64,000 bases of DNA, from positions 1 to 64,000 of the forward strand of contig NZ_JAPIVT010000010.1 of the NCBI RefSeq assembly GCF_026239735.1, in the 5' to 3' direction. Below, in pieces: positions 9,485 to 17,968 of the stretch (within the stretch, counting starts at the first letter, position 1; every line of letters begins with the position of its first letter). The translations under genes were made by a program, and so were the position numbers. Source of the stretch: Pedobacter sp. MC2016-05 (GTDB lineage Bacteria > Bacteroidota > Bacteroidia > Sphingobacteriales > Sphingobacteriaceae). Under the pieces are notes generated by a model. It ran no database searches. It was not told the origin of the DNA and saw only the letters and a program-made list of their open reading frames with translations.

Positions 9485-9659
9485 AGTTCTTCCGCAGATC
9501 TTTCACGAGCTGATATTTAAAATAGGCGAGGCAAGCCGCAACACCAACTAAAAAACCACCTGGCAAAGGTTTATGGTTATTGTAACACCAAACTATTCCA
9601 AAAATAGAAAGGATGATGGCCAGATTGTAGAAAATATTTAAAGCAAATTTTTTACCCAT
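9462..9659 (-). CDS. Small membrane protein, unknown function
   Basis: A 65-residue protein with two transmembrane helices (residues about 8-24 and 29-49) and a basic C-terminus (KDLRKNFKEKDQK). The longer upstream frame runs into the hairpin repeat at 9701-9776, so I chose the Met at 9659, whose sequence begins MGKKFALNIFYN. Its 3' end overlaps the end of the dipeptide epimerase gene by 23 bases. Nothing in the sequence suggests a function. Confidence 0.6.
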   Translation of the reverse strand: MGKKFALNIFYNLAIILSIFGIVWCYNNHKPLPGGFLVGVAACLAYFKYQLVKDLRKNFKEKDQK

Positions 9660-9700
9660 AGTGGAAATGATTGAATGAGTGAATTTTGAATGTAAGAAGT

Positions 9701-9776
9701 CGTCATTGCGAAGCCAGGTTTGAGCGAGCTGAAGCAATCTGATTTTAAGAGAGTTGCGTCGTACCCCGCAATGACG
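9701..9776. repeat. Intergenic inverted-repeat element (CGTCATTGCG family)
   Basis: A perfect 10-bp inverted repeat, CGTCATTGCG at 9701-9710 and CGCAATGACG at 9767-9776, frames about 56 bases that include GAAGCAATCTGA. This looks like the CGTCATTGCGAG...GAAGCAATCT hairpin family spread through Sphingobacteriaceae genomes. A rearranged copy in the opposite orientation is at 52232-52274. Confidence 0.75.
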
Positions 9777-9784
9777 AATGATTC

Positions 9785-10102
9785 TTAGTAAACTGGCATA
9801 TTCGGATCATAAGCCTCTTGCCAAGCTAAAATCCCACCTTTTAAATTGTATAGGTTTTCGTAACCATATTGCGCTTCAAGTTGCATCACTGCTGCGGCAC
9901 TTCTTTTTCCGCTGCGGCACTGAATAATTACAGGCTTATCTTTTTCAACTTTATCAGCCTCAATTAAAATCCCGCCTAAAGGAATGTTCTCGCCGTTAAG
10001 GTTAGAAACTTCGTATTCGAATGTTTCGCGAACATCAATCAATTGAAAATCTTCTTTATTATCGATTTTTTCTTTTAATTCTTGTACTGATATTTCTTTC
10101 AT
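9785..10102 (-). CDS. Rhodanese-like domain protein
   Basis: A 105-residue single-domain rhodanese. The active-site loop is IIQCRSGKRSAAA near residues 58-70, with Cys62 as the persulfide-carrying residue. LIDVRETFEYE near residue 20 and the closing GGILAWQEAYDPNMPVY are typical of the family. It probably moves sulfane sulfur or acts as a thiol sensor in the cytoplasm. A TATATTTG element at 10120-10127 (minus strand) matches the -7 consensus, 18 bases from the start codon. No neighbour points to a specific acceptor. Confidence 0.9.
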   Translation of the reverse strand: MKEISVQELKEKIDNKEDFQLIDVRETFEYEVSNLNGENIPLGGILIEADKVEKDKPVIIQCRSGKRSAAAVMQLEAQYGYENLYNLKGGILAWQEAYDPNMPVY

Positions 10103-10227
10103 CTTGAAAATTATTTATGCAAATATAGGAAAATCGATTTGAGTAGAATGAACAAAGTGGCGTCATATATTTTCTCAAAAATCTGTAACATATCAAACCC
10201 TTAGGCGTTTAATTATAAAGTTTACAA

Positions 10228-11352
10228 ATGGACAAACTGAACCGTTTCTTTTGGTTTTGCTCTGGCGCTCATATTCCTACGCTGGAAAAGTATCCTACAG
10301 AACAAAATAAATATACTGGCATTGGTGCCACCATTTTCTTTACAGGTTTATTTGCCGCTTTATCTGGTGGTTATGCCATGTATTTCGTTTTTAAAGGCGA
10401 TGATTTAGCGGTTGTTTTTGCCATCATTTTCGGTTTCTTGTGGGGTGCCGCCATTTTTAATATGGACCGGTATATTGTTTCGAGCATCAATAAAAGCGCA
10501 AGCACTAATAAACAGCTCCTGCAAGCAACCCCAAGGATTTTATTGGCGATAATGATTGGTATGGTTATTTCACGGCCAATTGAATTGAAGATTTTTGACA
10601 AGGAAATTAAAGAACGGCTGAAAGTAAGTTATTTAAACGGACAGCGATCAAAAATTGATACCCTAAACAAGGCCTTTGAAAAGAAATACCAGGTAGAGTT
10701 TGGAAGATTGAACCAGCAAAAAGCCACAAGAGATTCACTAGAGAAGGGAATCAAAGCGGATCGGCAGAAACTTAACTTCGAAATTTTTGGAAATAAAACC
10801 AATGAAACTTCTGGCGTTATGGGTTACGGTCCGTATGCAAAACGCAAGGAGGTGGAGATCAAACAGCGGGAAACTGAACTGGATTCGCTAAAAGCAAATA
10901 TCAATAAAGCCGAAACTTTTGTTGATAAACGAAAGGAATTTGACGGTTTGTTTAATGAAAAATTATACACCAAAAAGCAGCTGGATAGTTTGGCTGATCT
11001 TGCAGGTTTTGCCGATCGAAACTGGGCTTTAGGTCAGTTGAAGTTTAACGTTGATGGTTCTAAAGATGATAACACAGCAATTGCAGTCACTTTTATTGGC
11101 CTGCTATTTATTTTTTTCGAATGTTTGCCGGTGTTTGTAAAACTAATGAGTGGCCGTGGTCCTTATGATTTTGCTACGGCCGACGGCGATGATGTATCCA
11201 TTTATCAATCTAAAAAAGATAAAGATTTCCATTTCGAAGTGGCCGATAACATTCACGAAACCCGGGTAGATGCCGAATCGTCAAAACGGAAGGAAATTAT
11301 TAAGGGCAAAGCCTACCGCGACCTTGAAAAATACGATTGGGATAAGGAGTAG
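10228..11352 (+). CDS. DUF4407 domain-containing membrane protein
   Basis: A 374-residue membrane protein that matches the DUF4407 pattern from its opening FWFCSGAHIPTLEKYPTEQNK. Two transmembrane helices lie at about residues 30-55 and 60-80, a third near 97-113, and a fourth near 288-308. Between the third and fourth is a long, charged coiled-coil-like stretch (about residues 125-270) with many Lys, Glu and Arg, probably outside the membrane. The C-terminal tail is acidic and cytoplasmic. The family has no established function. The gene is followed by a hairpin and the M61 peptidase gene. Confidence 0.82.
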   Translation: MDKLNRFFWFCSGAHIPTLEKYPTEQNKYTGIGATIFFTGLFAALSGGYAMYFVFKGDDLAVVFAIIFGFLWGAAIFNMDRYIVSSINKSASTNKQLLQATPRILLAIMIGMVISRPIELKIFDKEIKERLKVSYLNGQRSKIDTLNKAFEKKYQVEFGRLNQQKATRDSLEKGIKADRQKLNFEIFGNKTNETSGVMGYGPYAKRKEVEIKQRETELDSLKANINKAETFVDKRKEFDGLFNEKLYTKKQLDSLADLAGFADRNWALGQLKFNVDGSKDDNTAIAVTFIGLLFIFFECLPVFVKLMSGRGPYDFATADGDDVSIYQSKKDKDFHFEVADNIHETRVDAESSKRKEIIKGKAYRDLEKYDWDKE

Positions 11353-11381
11353 TGAAAGTAATTGTTGAGAGGAGCAAATGG

Positions 11382-11454
11382 AGAACAGGAAATGAACAAT
11401 GGATGTAGGAGATTTCAAGATAACCCATCAACCATTTTACATCTTGCCTGTTCT
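11382..11454 (+). terminator. Possible terminator after the DUF4407 gene
   Basis: AGAACAGG at 11382-11389 pairs with CCTGTTCT at 11447-11454, and GATGTA (11402-11407) pairs with TACATC (11438-11443). ATTTTTTGTATTTT follows. The loop is long, so confidence is low. Confidence 0.35.
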
Positions 11455-11488
11455 ATTTTTTGTATTTTCCACCACAAAAAAACTTTTT

Positions 11489-13327
11489 ATGAAGAAATTT
11501 TTAAGCGCCGCTTTGTTTAGTACGTTGTCGCTTTCTGCGTTTGCTCAGAATGAAATAAGTTACGTGGTTTCATTTCCAAATGCAATCCACCACGAAGCTG
11601 AAATTGCGATGAGCGTCGCCAATGTTCCCGCCGGAAATTTAACGGTTAGAATGAGCAGATCATCTCCTGGCAGATATGCCACACACGAATTTGGTAAAAA
11701 CGTGTATCATTTTAAAGCTTTTGATCAGGGAGGAAAACCGCTAAAGATTAATCAAACAGCGGGTGATGTTTACGAAATTCCTTCACATGGAAAAGAAGTT
11801 AAAATTACTTACACGGTTTTTGGAAACTGGATTGATGGCACTTACTCAGGCTTTGATGAAACCCATGCCCATATGAATATCCCTGCAACTTTTGCTTTTC
11901 CTGTGGGAATGGATGCAAGACCGCGAACAGTGCAGTTTAAATACCCTGAAAAGCAAGGTTGGAAAGTGGCAACTCAGCTTAAACCATTAGAGAAAAATAC
12001 TTTTTATGCCGCCAATCTTCAATATTTTATGGATAGCCCCATAGAAATTGCCAATTATAAAACGGCTAAATGGGACGTGAAAGACCATGATGGCAAAACG
12101 CAAACCATACATTTAATTGCCCACTCAAACGATACACAGGTGGCGATTGATAATTACGCTGGCATGTTGAAAAAAATGGTTGATGAACATTATGCTGTTT
12201 GGCGAGATTTTCCTACTTATGATTATGGCAACTATTACTTTCTGGAAGATGTATATCCTACCAACGCCGGCGATGGCATGGAGCATAGGAATTCTACTTC
12301 CATAGTGCAGCGTACTGAAAAAATTCAGGGATACGAATCCAGCTTATTGGGCACTTTTTCTCATGAATATTTTCACAGCTGGAATGTAGAGCGGTTGCGC
12401 CCTAAAACATTAGAACCATTTAACTTTGAGCATTCAAATATTAGTGATGAATTATGGCTTGCGGAAGGTTTTACGCAGTATTATGGTGGCTTGCTTTTAA
12501 CCAGGGCAGGTTTAAAAACTGTTGATAATACTGCCCAGGCCTTTAATGGAATGGTAAATGCTGTGCTCAATTCCCCTGGAGCAAAAAACTTCTCCCCCAT
12601 AGAAGCAAGCAGATATGCTGTTTTTGCCGACGCTGGTGTGGCGATTGATCAAACCAACAAGGGAAACATTTTCCTTTCCTATTATACTTATGGGGCCGCT
12701 ACGGCTTTGGCGCTAGATCTTCGCTTGCGTTCGGAATTTAAACTTACCCTTGATGATTATATGCGGGCTTTATGGAAAGCTTATGGCAAACCAGAAATTC
12801 CATACACCACTCCCGATTTGGAAAAAACTCTTGCATCCCTAACCAAAAATGAAGTTTTTGCGAAGGATTTTTTTGGCAGATACATTTATGGCAAAGAGAA
12901 AAACGACTATGCAAAGTTGCTGTTAAATGCAGGATTTGTTTTACGTAAAGCAAAGCCCGGGCAGGCTTACACAGGTTTCGGCAACTTTAATCCGACAGAT
13001 AGCAAAATAACGGTGATGCAAACATTGCAGGGAACACCTGCTTATCAGGCAGGTTTAGATGTGGGCGATATCATTTTGAGCATAGACGGACAAAATGTAA
13101 CGGATGCATCTGTTGTTGACAATATCACAAAATCGCATAAGCCAGGAGATGTGGTAGAAATTAATTATCAGTATCGCGGCGAAAATAAAACAACGAAGTT
13201 AACATTTGCCGAAAACCCAGCTTTAGAAATCGTTTCGATAGAGAAAACTGGTGCAACATTAACTCCCCGAATGCAAAATTTCAGAGATAATTGGTTAAAC
13301 TCGCAGGTGAATTCTAAACAGAAATAA
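11489..13327 (+). CDS. M61-family metallopeptidase with PDZ domain, exported
   Basis: A 612-residue exported aminopeptidase of the glycyl-aminopeptidase (M61) type. I start at 11489 because this Met gives a clean signal peptide, MKKFLSAALFSTLSLSAFAQ; the open frame extends 30 codons upstream without signal character. The zinc motif HEYFH lies within FSHEYFHSWNVERLRP, with the downstream third ligand Glu in LAEGFTQYYGG. A PDZ domain occupies about residues 500-590 (GTPAYQAGLDVGDIILSIDGQ). Five bases separate it from the M28 peptidase gene, so both should be made together as a periplasmic peptide-degrading pair. Confidence 0.92.
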   Translation: MKKFLSAALFSTLSLSAFAQNEISYVVSFPNAIHHEAEIAMSVANVPAGNLTVRMSRSSPGRYATHEFGKNVYHFKAFDQGGKPLKINQTAGDVYEIPSHGKEVKITYTVFGNWIDGTYSGFDETHAHMNIPATFAFPVGMDARPRTVQFKYPEKQGWKVATQLKPLEKNTFYAANLQYFMDSPIEIANYKTAKWDVKDHDGKTQTIHLIAHSNDTQVAIDNYAGMLKKMVDEHYAVWRDFPTYDYGNYYFLEDVYPTNAGDGMEHRNSTSIVQRTEKIQGYESSLLGTFSHEYFHSWNVERLRPKTLEPFNFEHSNISDELWLAEGFTQYYGGLLLTRAGLKTVDNTAQAFNGMVNAVLNSPGAKNFSPIEASRYAVFADAGVAIDQTNKGNIFLSYYTYGAATALALDLRLRSEFKLTLDDYMRALWKAYGKPEIPYTTPDLEKTLASLTKNEVFAKDFFGRYIYGKEKNDYAKLLLNAGFVLRKAKPGQAYTGFGNFNPTDSKITVMQTLQGTPAYQAGLDVGDIILSIDGQNVTDASVVDNITKSHKPGDVVEINYQYRGENKTTKLTFAENPALEIVSIEKTGATLTPRMQNFRDNWLNSQVNSKQK

Positions 13328-13331
13328 TAAG

Positions 13332-14639
13332 ATGAAGAAAATATTCCTTTTTACTCTTGCTGCTATGGCAGGTCTGCAGCTTCAGGCGCAAAACATTGAT
13401 AAAATAATTACCAGAGAATACACTGATCATTTAATCAAAACTTTAAGTGGTGATGAAATGCAAGGTCGCGGCACTTTTACGCCTGGAATAGATAAGGCAG
13501 CTATGTTTATCGAATCGGAATTCAAAAAAATTGGCTTACAACCTTTAGCTAGTGAAAAAGGTTTCCGTCAGACTTTTTATAAATACCAGGTAGCCAATGT
13601 GAGCAAGAGCATCAAAATAGATGGTAGCGAAATTTCCCCTGAGAATGTGATTCTGGCCGGTGCCAATGAAGAAAATATTACCCTCAATAAATCAAATGCT
13701 ACAGTTGTGGTTTTGGATCCGGAAAAGCCGTTCGTAAATCAGTTTAGGACTATGTTGTCTGCTGGCAAAAATCAAATCATTTTAGTCGATGATAAGTTTG
13801 CTGAAAACTTCAAGCGCTATAAAGCTTACTTTGATAAACCGACAACTTTGGATGAAAAAGATATGGGAGCCGGCAAATCTGCTGTTCAGGTTTTTGTATT
13901 GGGCGCTAAAAAAGCCGATGAGTTTACCGTAGAGTTGAAAGGGAAGGTAAATAAAATGGCTTTGTTTAACGTAGCCGGTATGATTCCAGGTAAATCAAAA
14001 GCAAAAGAGCTCGTTGTTTTCTCTGGTCATTATGATCATTTAGGTGTGATTAAAACAGTAAACGGCGATAGTATTGCAAATGGTGCCGATGATGATGCAT
14101 CAGGAACAACAGCGATGATTGCCTTGGCTAAATATTACAAAGCACAAAAAAATAATGAGCGAACATTGATTTTTGTGGCTTTTACCGCAGAAGAAATCGG
14201 AGGTTTTGGAGCCAAGTATTTTTCAAGCAAATTAAATCCCGATGAAGTTGTAGCCATGTTCAACATCGAAATGATCGGTAAAGATTCGAAATTCGGAAAA
14301 AACACCGCTTTCATTACCGGTTACGATAAATCTGATTTTGGAAAAATTCTGCAAAAAAACTTAGCAGGAACAGAATTTACTTTCCACCCTGATCCTTACA
14401 CGGAACAAAATTTATTTTACAGAAGCGATAATGCAACATTAGCTGCTTTAGGTGTTCCGGCGCACACCATCAGTACCGATCAAATTGATGTAGATAAATT
14501 TTACCACACGGTTAAGGATGAATACAGCACTTTGGATGTAGAAAATATTCTTTCAACTATCAAAGCAATCGCCAAGAGTGCTACTTCCATTGTAAACGGA
14601 ACGGATGCGCCAACAAGGATTCCAAAGTTGAAACAGTAG
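13332..14639 (+). CDS. M28-family zinc aminopeptidase, exported
   Basis: A 435-residue exported peptidase. Residues 1-20 are a signal peptide (ending LQLQAQ). The co-catalytic zinc site is visible as SGHYDHLG near residue 234 (first His), ADDDASGTTA near 253 (bridging Asp), FTAEEIGGFGAKYF near 283 (catalytic Glu pair), NIEMIGKDS near 312 (Asp/Glu ligand zone) and DKFYHTVKDE near 392 (last His). A PA-like insert probably fills residues 100-210. It follows the M61 gene in a likely operon and would finish degradation of peptides in the periplasm. Confidence 0.92.
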   Translation: MKKIFLFTLAAMAGLQLQAQNIDKIITREYTDHLIKTLSGDEMQGRGTFTPGIDKAAMFIESEFKKIGLQPLASEKGFRQTFYKYQVANVSKSIKIDGSEISPENVILAGANEENITLNKSNATVVVLDPEKPFVNQFRTMLSAGKNQIILVDDKFAENFKRYKAYFDKPTTLDEKDMGAGKSAVQVFVLGAKKADEFTVELKGKVNKMALFNVAGMIPGKSKAKELVVFSGHYDHLGVIKTVNGDSIANGADDDASGTTAMIALAKYYKAQKNNERTLIFVAFTAEEIGGFGAKYFSSKLNPDEVVAMFNIEMIGKDSKFGKNTAFITGYDKSDFGKILQKNLAGTEFTFHPDPYTEQNLFYRSDNATLAALGVPAHTISTDQIDVDKFYHTVKDEYSTLDVENILSTIKAIAKSATSIVNGTDAPTRIPKLKQ

Positions 14640-14683
14640 GATATAAAACCGTGCTTTCGACCGAAGTGCCAAAATCTTTGAAA

Positions 14684-14742
14684 CAAGGAAGGCCACAGAT
14701 TTGCAGATAATGATTAGAATCTGTAAAACTGTGGCTTTCTTG
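14684..14742. terminator. Bidirectional terminator hairpin
   Basis: CAAGGAAGGCCACAG at 14684-14698 pairs with CTGTGGCTTTCTTG at 14729-14742, with a nested ACAGATT/AATCTGT stem. It lies between the convergent M28 peptidase and GNAT genes and can serve both. Confidence 0.65.
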
Positions 14743-14758
14743 TTTATATCGAAAAAAT

Positions 14759-15253
14759 CTAAAACCGATACTCCATCACATAATCATCCATGAAGTAGCC
14801 TCCTCCGATATCTAATTTTACAGATTCTTTGATGCTAAACCCTCCTTTTAAATAGAAGTCTTTTGCCTTGTTATGTTTGTTTACATTGAGTTCAAGTGTA
14901 GATCCGCCGGCATCTTTTACCTGATTAAAAACCTCGTTAATCAAGATTTTACCAACTCCCTTTCCGTGTGCCGAGGGTAGAACATACAACTTGTGTAATT
15001 TATAAATTCGTTTTTCATGATCAATAATCGAGTAGCCTGCAAAACCAAATTGATTCTCGTTATCTTCCGCAATGATAAAAATGTGGCCTTCCAATAATTG
15101 TCCGAGTAGCTCCCCTTTACTATACATTTTCTCGAGCATGTAATCGATTTGTTCTTGCCCTATAATGTCAAGATAGGTTGATGGCCAGGTTTCAGCGGCA
15201 ATAGCTCTGATCACCTCAATATCTTGTTCTTTGGCTTTTCTTAGCGTAATCAT
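14759..15253 (-). CDS. GNAT-family N-acetyltransferase
   Basis: A 164-residue cytosolic acetyltransferase. The acetyl-CoA pyrophosphate loop is visible as LPSAHGKGVGKILINE near residues 93-108, with the conserved LHKLYVLP strand before it and LNVNKHNKAKDFYLKGGF after it. The acceptor cannot be told from sequence. Its start codon overlaps the stop of the TPK-like gene by 4 bases (ATGA), so translation is probably coupled and it belongs to the thiamine-linked minus-strand run, though that may be chance. Confidence 0.88.
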   Translation of the reverse strand: MITLRKAKEQDIEVIRAIAAETWPSTYLDIIGQEQIDYMLEKMYSKGELLGQLLEGHIFIIAEDNENQFGFAGYSIIDHEKRIYKLHKLYVLPSAHGKGVGKILINEVFNQVKDAGGSTLELNVNKHNKAKDFYLKGGFSIKESVKLDIGGGYFMDDYVMEYRF

Positions 15254-15810
15254 ATCGGCTCACTAATAAAAATGGGTTGTCCTGAAAAGGAAAACTCCAC
15301 AAATCCATCATTTACTACTTCAAAAACCTCTTCTTCATTCTGCATGAGATTAGTAACCTCAAGGTATCGGTTTCCATGGATGAGAAACTGACTTCCGGCC
15401 GGTTTCCAAACAGAAAAGCCAGATTTGATAGGATAATGCTTTGCTCTTTCAGTAAAAACAACAATGTTAATCTTATCTTCAAAACCAGCAAATTTCTCCA
15501 GATCGAACTTCCTGGTAATTACATTTACGGCCGGGTATCTTTGTTCATAAAGAAAATTGATGGCTACCATCAGTGCATCAACAGGGCCTTGTACAATCCT
15601 TGTATCTTCCTGCACTTCTTGATTGCTTCCATTAACCAAAACATCTACTTTCAACCCCAACGAAACGATTTTATCGTAATTTTCGCCGTTGACCAAAAGT
15701 GTCGGGCTCCATTCTAAAAGCTGGCCTAAAAGTTCTTCATTAAAATCGCCAAGCTCATCAATATATAAGGCGGGCTCTTGTTTTTCTTTTACAATGTGAT
15801 GTGAGGACAT
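15250..15810 (-). CDS. Degenerate thiamine-pyrophosphokinase-like protein
   Basis: A 186-residue protein that opens MSSHHIVKEKQEPAL and continues LLGQLLEWSPTLLV, as in the Bacteroidota branch of thiamine pyrophosphokinase as I remember it. Family members carry an Asp-rich block (DxDKTDLEKA type) before the YEQRYPAVNV strand. Here that position reads VQGPVDALMVAINFL, so the metal- and phosphate-binding aspartates seem lost. The C-terminal beta-rich domain is shortened. It may bind thiamine or its phosphates without catalysis, or be a decayed paralogue. It sits downstream of a TPP riboswitch-controlled receptor and a ThiE-like gene. The homology call is from memory of the family. Confidence 0.55.
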   Translation of the reverse strand: MSSHHIVKEKQEPALYIDELGDFNEELLGQLLEWSPTLLVNGENYDKIVSLGLKVDVLVNGSNQEVQEDTRIVQGPVDALMVAINFLYEQRYPAVNVITRKFDLEKFAGFEDKINIVVFTERAKHYPIKSGFSVWKPAGSQFLIHGNRYLEVTNLMQNEEEVFEVVNDGFVEFSFSGQPIFISEPI

Positions 15811-15890
15811 GTTGCGAAGATAAGCTAATTTCAGATTTTAGAATGACGATTTCAGATTTTTTGGGTTTGCTCAATTTCTTAAAAATTCCC

Positions 15891-17177
15891 TTATCGATTG
15901 TATGGAAATTCATTTATCCAATGAAATCCTCGATTAGGTAAAATGATATTTTTAGGGTTGTATTTTTTTAGCGTAACTGACAGTGAATCTTGATCTTTCA
16001 GTCCCTTAAAAATCAAAGTGCTATCATTTTTAAAAACGTAGTGAAACTTATATTGAGTAGATTCAGTGTTTTTAGAATTAATTTCTATTTGCTTTTTCTT
16101 TATATCTACAGTGCTATTGAAATACGCTTTGTTGTCATCCATTGTTTTAATACTTATGTATTCTTTCCAATCAACAACCACTTGTTTCCACCTGTTTTGA
16201 TCGGCATGCTGAGGAAGAATGTCTTTACCATTTAGAATATACTTTTCTACATTATAAATGCCATATAACGGTGGCTTTGGAGCCAATGTGCCATAAGTGT
16301 ATTGCTGGCTAAAGGCATTGGTAACCATTAACCCAACCGTCCACACAATAAATAAGTATTTAAAAGACCTAAAAGCAACGAGCTGCCATCTTTTTTTAAA
16401 TACAGGAATTTGTAATGGTAATAATTGCTGTGGTTGGTAGGTTAAGAAAAAACGCAAGATGGTAACAATGTACGGTGCTAAAATAAATAAGCACATAACG
16501 ACCAACGCTGTAGACAATATTTTAACGGGCACATCGAAAAAGTAGTTCATGGCCATTACATTAACACTCGCGGCAAGCGATAAAAATGCTCCAATAACCA
16601 TTGTCCTTTTAAAAAGAAGTAGTACAGAAAGCACTTCGATGAATCCCATAAACATGTTATAGCCTTTAGAAAAACCAAGGAATGTCCAAGCTAGCCCCAT
16701 TGGTGACATTTCTCCTAGTGGCGTTAATAACCGCGATAAATTTGGTTGAGGAAATTGCAGTTGAACCACCTTAATAGAACCATAATGCATTAATGTAAAG
16801 GCCAAATAAAAACGAATCAAAACAATAAGCCAGTAATATAGTTTACTGTAGTTTTTTCTTTTTCTATCTAAAATTGACCAAATTAAACTACCGAAGACTG
16901 CCAATAGAAAAATAAAAAGCAGCAAAACATAATTATATGATGTATCGCCACTTCCATTTGTAAATATAGAAAAGTCGTAATTATACCTTAAAACATTTAC
17001 CGAAAACCAGGGGATAATTTGATGCAACCACAAAGTTGGAAAATGGAAAAGATGCTGTACGTACAAAAATGCACCATTATTATTTAGAAAAATAAACAAG
17101 GCAAAAAAAGCGAAAGAAAAGCGGAAGGAAATCTTTTTAGCTAGACTCCATGACGGCAAATTAGAGATTAAGTGCAT
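15891..17177 (-). CDS. DoxX-like membrane protein with C-terminal extracytoplasmic domain
   Basis: A polytopic membrane protein of 428 residues. I start at the Met at 17177 (MHLISNLPSWSLAKK), because a TAAATTTG element resembling a -7 promoter covers the more upstream Met at 17210. About eight to nine hydrophobic segments fill residues 15-310. The segment with YYWLIVLIRFYLAFTLMHYG and VLLLFKRT is DoxX-like. The last 120 residues are soluble and beta-rich (VDIKKKQIEINSKN, FVF repeats), probably outside the cytoplasm. It lies between the ThiE-like and TPK-like genes on the same strand. Its role is unknown. Confidence 0.65.
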   Translation of the reverse strand: MHLISNLPSWSLAKKISFRFSFAFFALFIFLNNNGAFLYVQHLFHFPTLWLHQIIPWFSVNVLRYNYDFSIFTNGSGDTSYNYVLLLFIFLLAVFGSLIWSILDRKRKNYSKLYYWLIVLIRFYLAFTLMHYGSIKVVQLQFPQPNLSRLLTPLGEMSPMGLAWTFLGFSKGYNMFMGFIEVLSVLLLFKRTMVIGAFLSLAASVNVMAMNYFFDVPVKILSTALVVMCLFILAPYIVTILRFFLTYQPQQLLPLQIPVFKKRWQLVAFRSFKYLFIVWTVGLMVTNAFSQQYTYGTLAPKPPLYGIYNVEKYILNGKDILPQHADQNRWKQVVVDWKEYISIKTMDDNKAYFNSTVDIKKKQIEINSKNTESTQYKFHYVFKNDSTLIFKGLKDQDSLSVTLKKYNPKNIILPNRGFHWINEFPYNR

Positions 17178-17250
17178 GTTTTTAGATTTGGACGAACCCA
17201 AATTTAACATTTACCCCCGCTAATAAAAAGTTAGGAATGGTTAAGTTCTG

Positions 17251-17883
17251 TTAAATTTTTACTGCTTCATAAAAATCTTGGTAAGCCTGAATGAAATCAT
17301 CTGCGGAGTAAATCGATTCAGAAACTGCTATGCCAAAAATTCCAGTTTGCATTAGCGGTTCTACATCATAAATTTTAATCCCGCCAGCGGCCAAAACAGG
17401 AATATTAATATTTAAATCTTTAAGTTGATTTATTGAATTTAAATAGCCATCAATACCTAAAATATTCAAACTATTCGTGTTGGTTGCACCTGCAGAGAAT
17501 GGACCTAAGCAAACGTAATCAAATCCTTGCTCTGTCAAACGAATTACCTCTTCTACGTTATTTGCTGAGCCTCCTAAGGTAATATCGTCACCTACTAATT
17601 TTCGCAAAGCGATGGAATCAGCATTGCTATCTTCGATGTGGAAACCCTGAATATCTGCCTTTCCATTGAGGTAAATGTGATTGGTAACGATGAGTGTGGT
17701 TCCCCAATCATCGCAGATTTCTGCAATCACATTGATATCGTTTAAAAGTTCCTCCTCGTTTTTACTTAAACAGCGGTATTGAATCCACTTTGCACCGGCC
17801 TCGCAAGCCAGTTGCACTTGCTCGATGTGAGATAAATCAAGAATCTCGTGGGTAATATATTGAAGTTTCTCGATGTATTTCAT
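17251..17883 (-). CDS. Divergent thiamine-phosphate synthase (ThiE/TenI family)
   Basis: A 210-residue TIM-barrel protein of the ThiE/TenI family. ThiE joins the pyrimidine and thiazole precursors to make thiamine phosphate. Family marks are WIQYR near residue 33, GFHIEDSN near 80 (normally GVHLGQxD), ITLGGSANN near 101, FDYVCLGPFSAGATNTNS near 120, and PVLAAGGI near 160. Several pyrophosphate contacts differ from standard ThiE, including the lysine after the QxR motif and the TxTK block, so it may be TenI-like or substrate-shifted. It starts 86 bases after the receptor gene, which carries a TPP riboswitch, so thiamine-dependent co-regulation is likely. Confidence 0.72.
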   Translation of the reverse strand: MKYIEKLQYITHEILDLSHIEQVQLACEAGAKWIQYRCLSKNEEELLNDINVIAEICDDWGTTLIVTNHIYLNGKADIQGFHIEDSNADSIALRKLVGDDITLGGSANNVEEVIRLTEQGFDYVCLGPFSAGATNTNSLNILGIDGYLNSINQLKDLNINIPVLAAGGIKIYDVEPLMQTGIFGIAVSESIYSADDFIQAYQDFYEAVKI

Positions 17884-17968
17884 GTTATATGCAAGGTGTT
17901 AAATAAGCTTTGACAACTTTCTTTCTATGGCTGTAAAAGTAAAGTTGTCAAAACTTCAAACGAATGTA

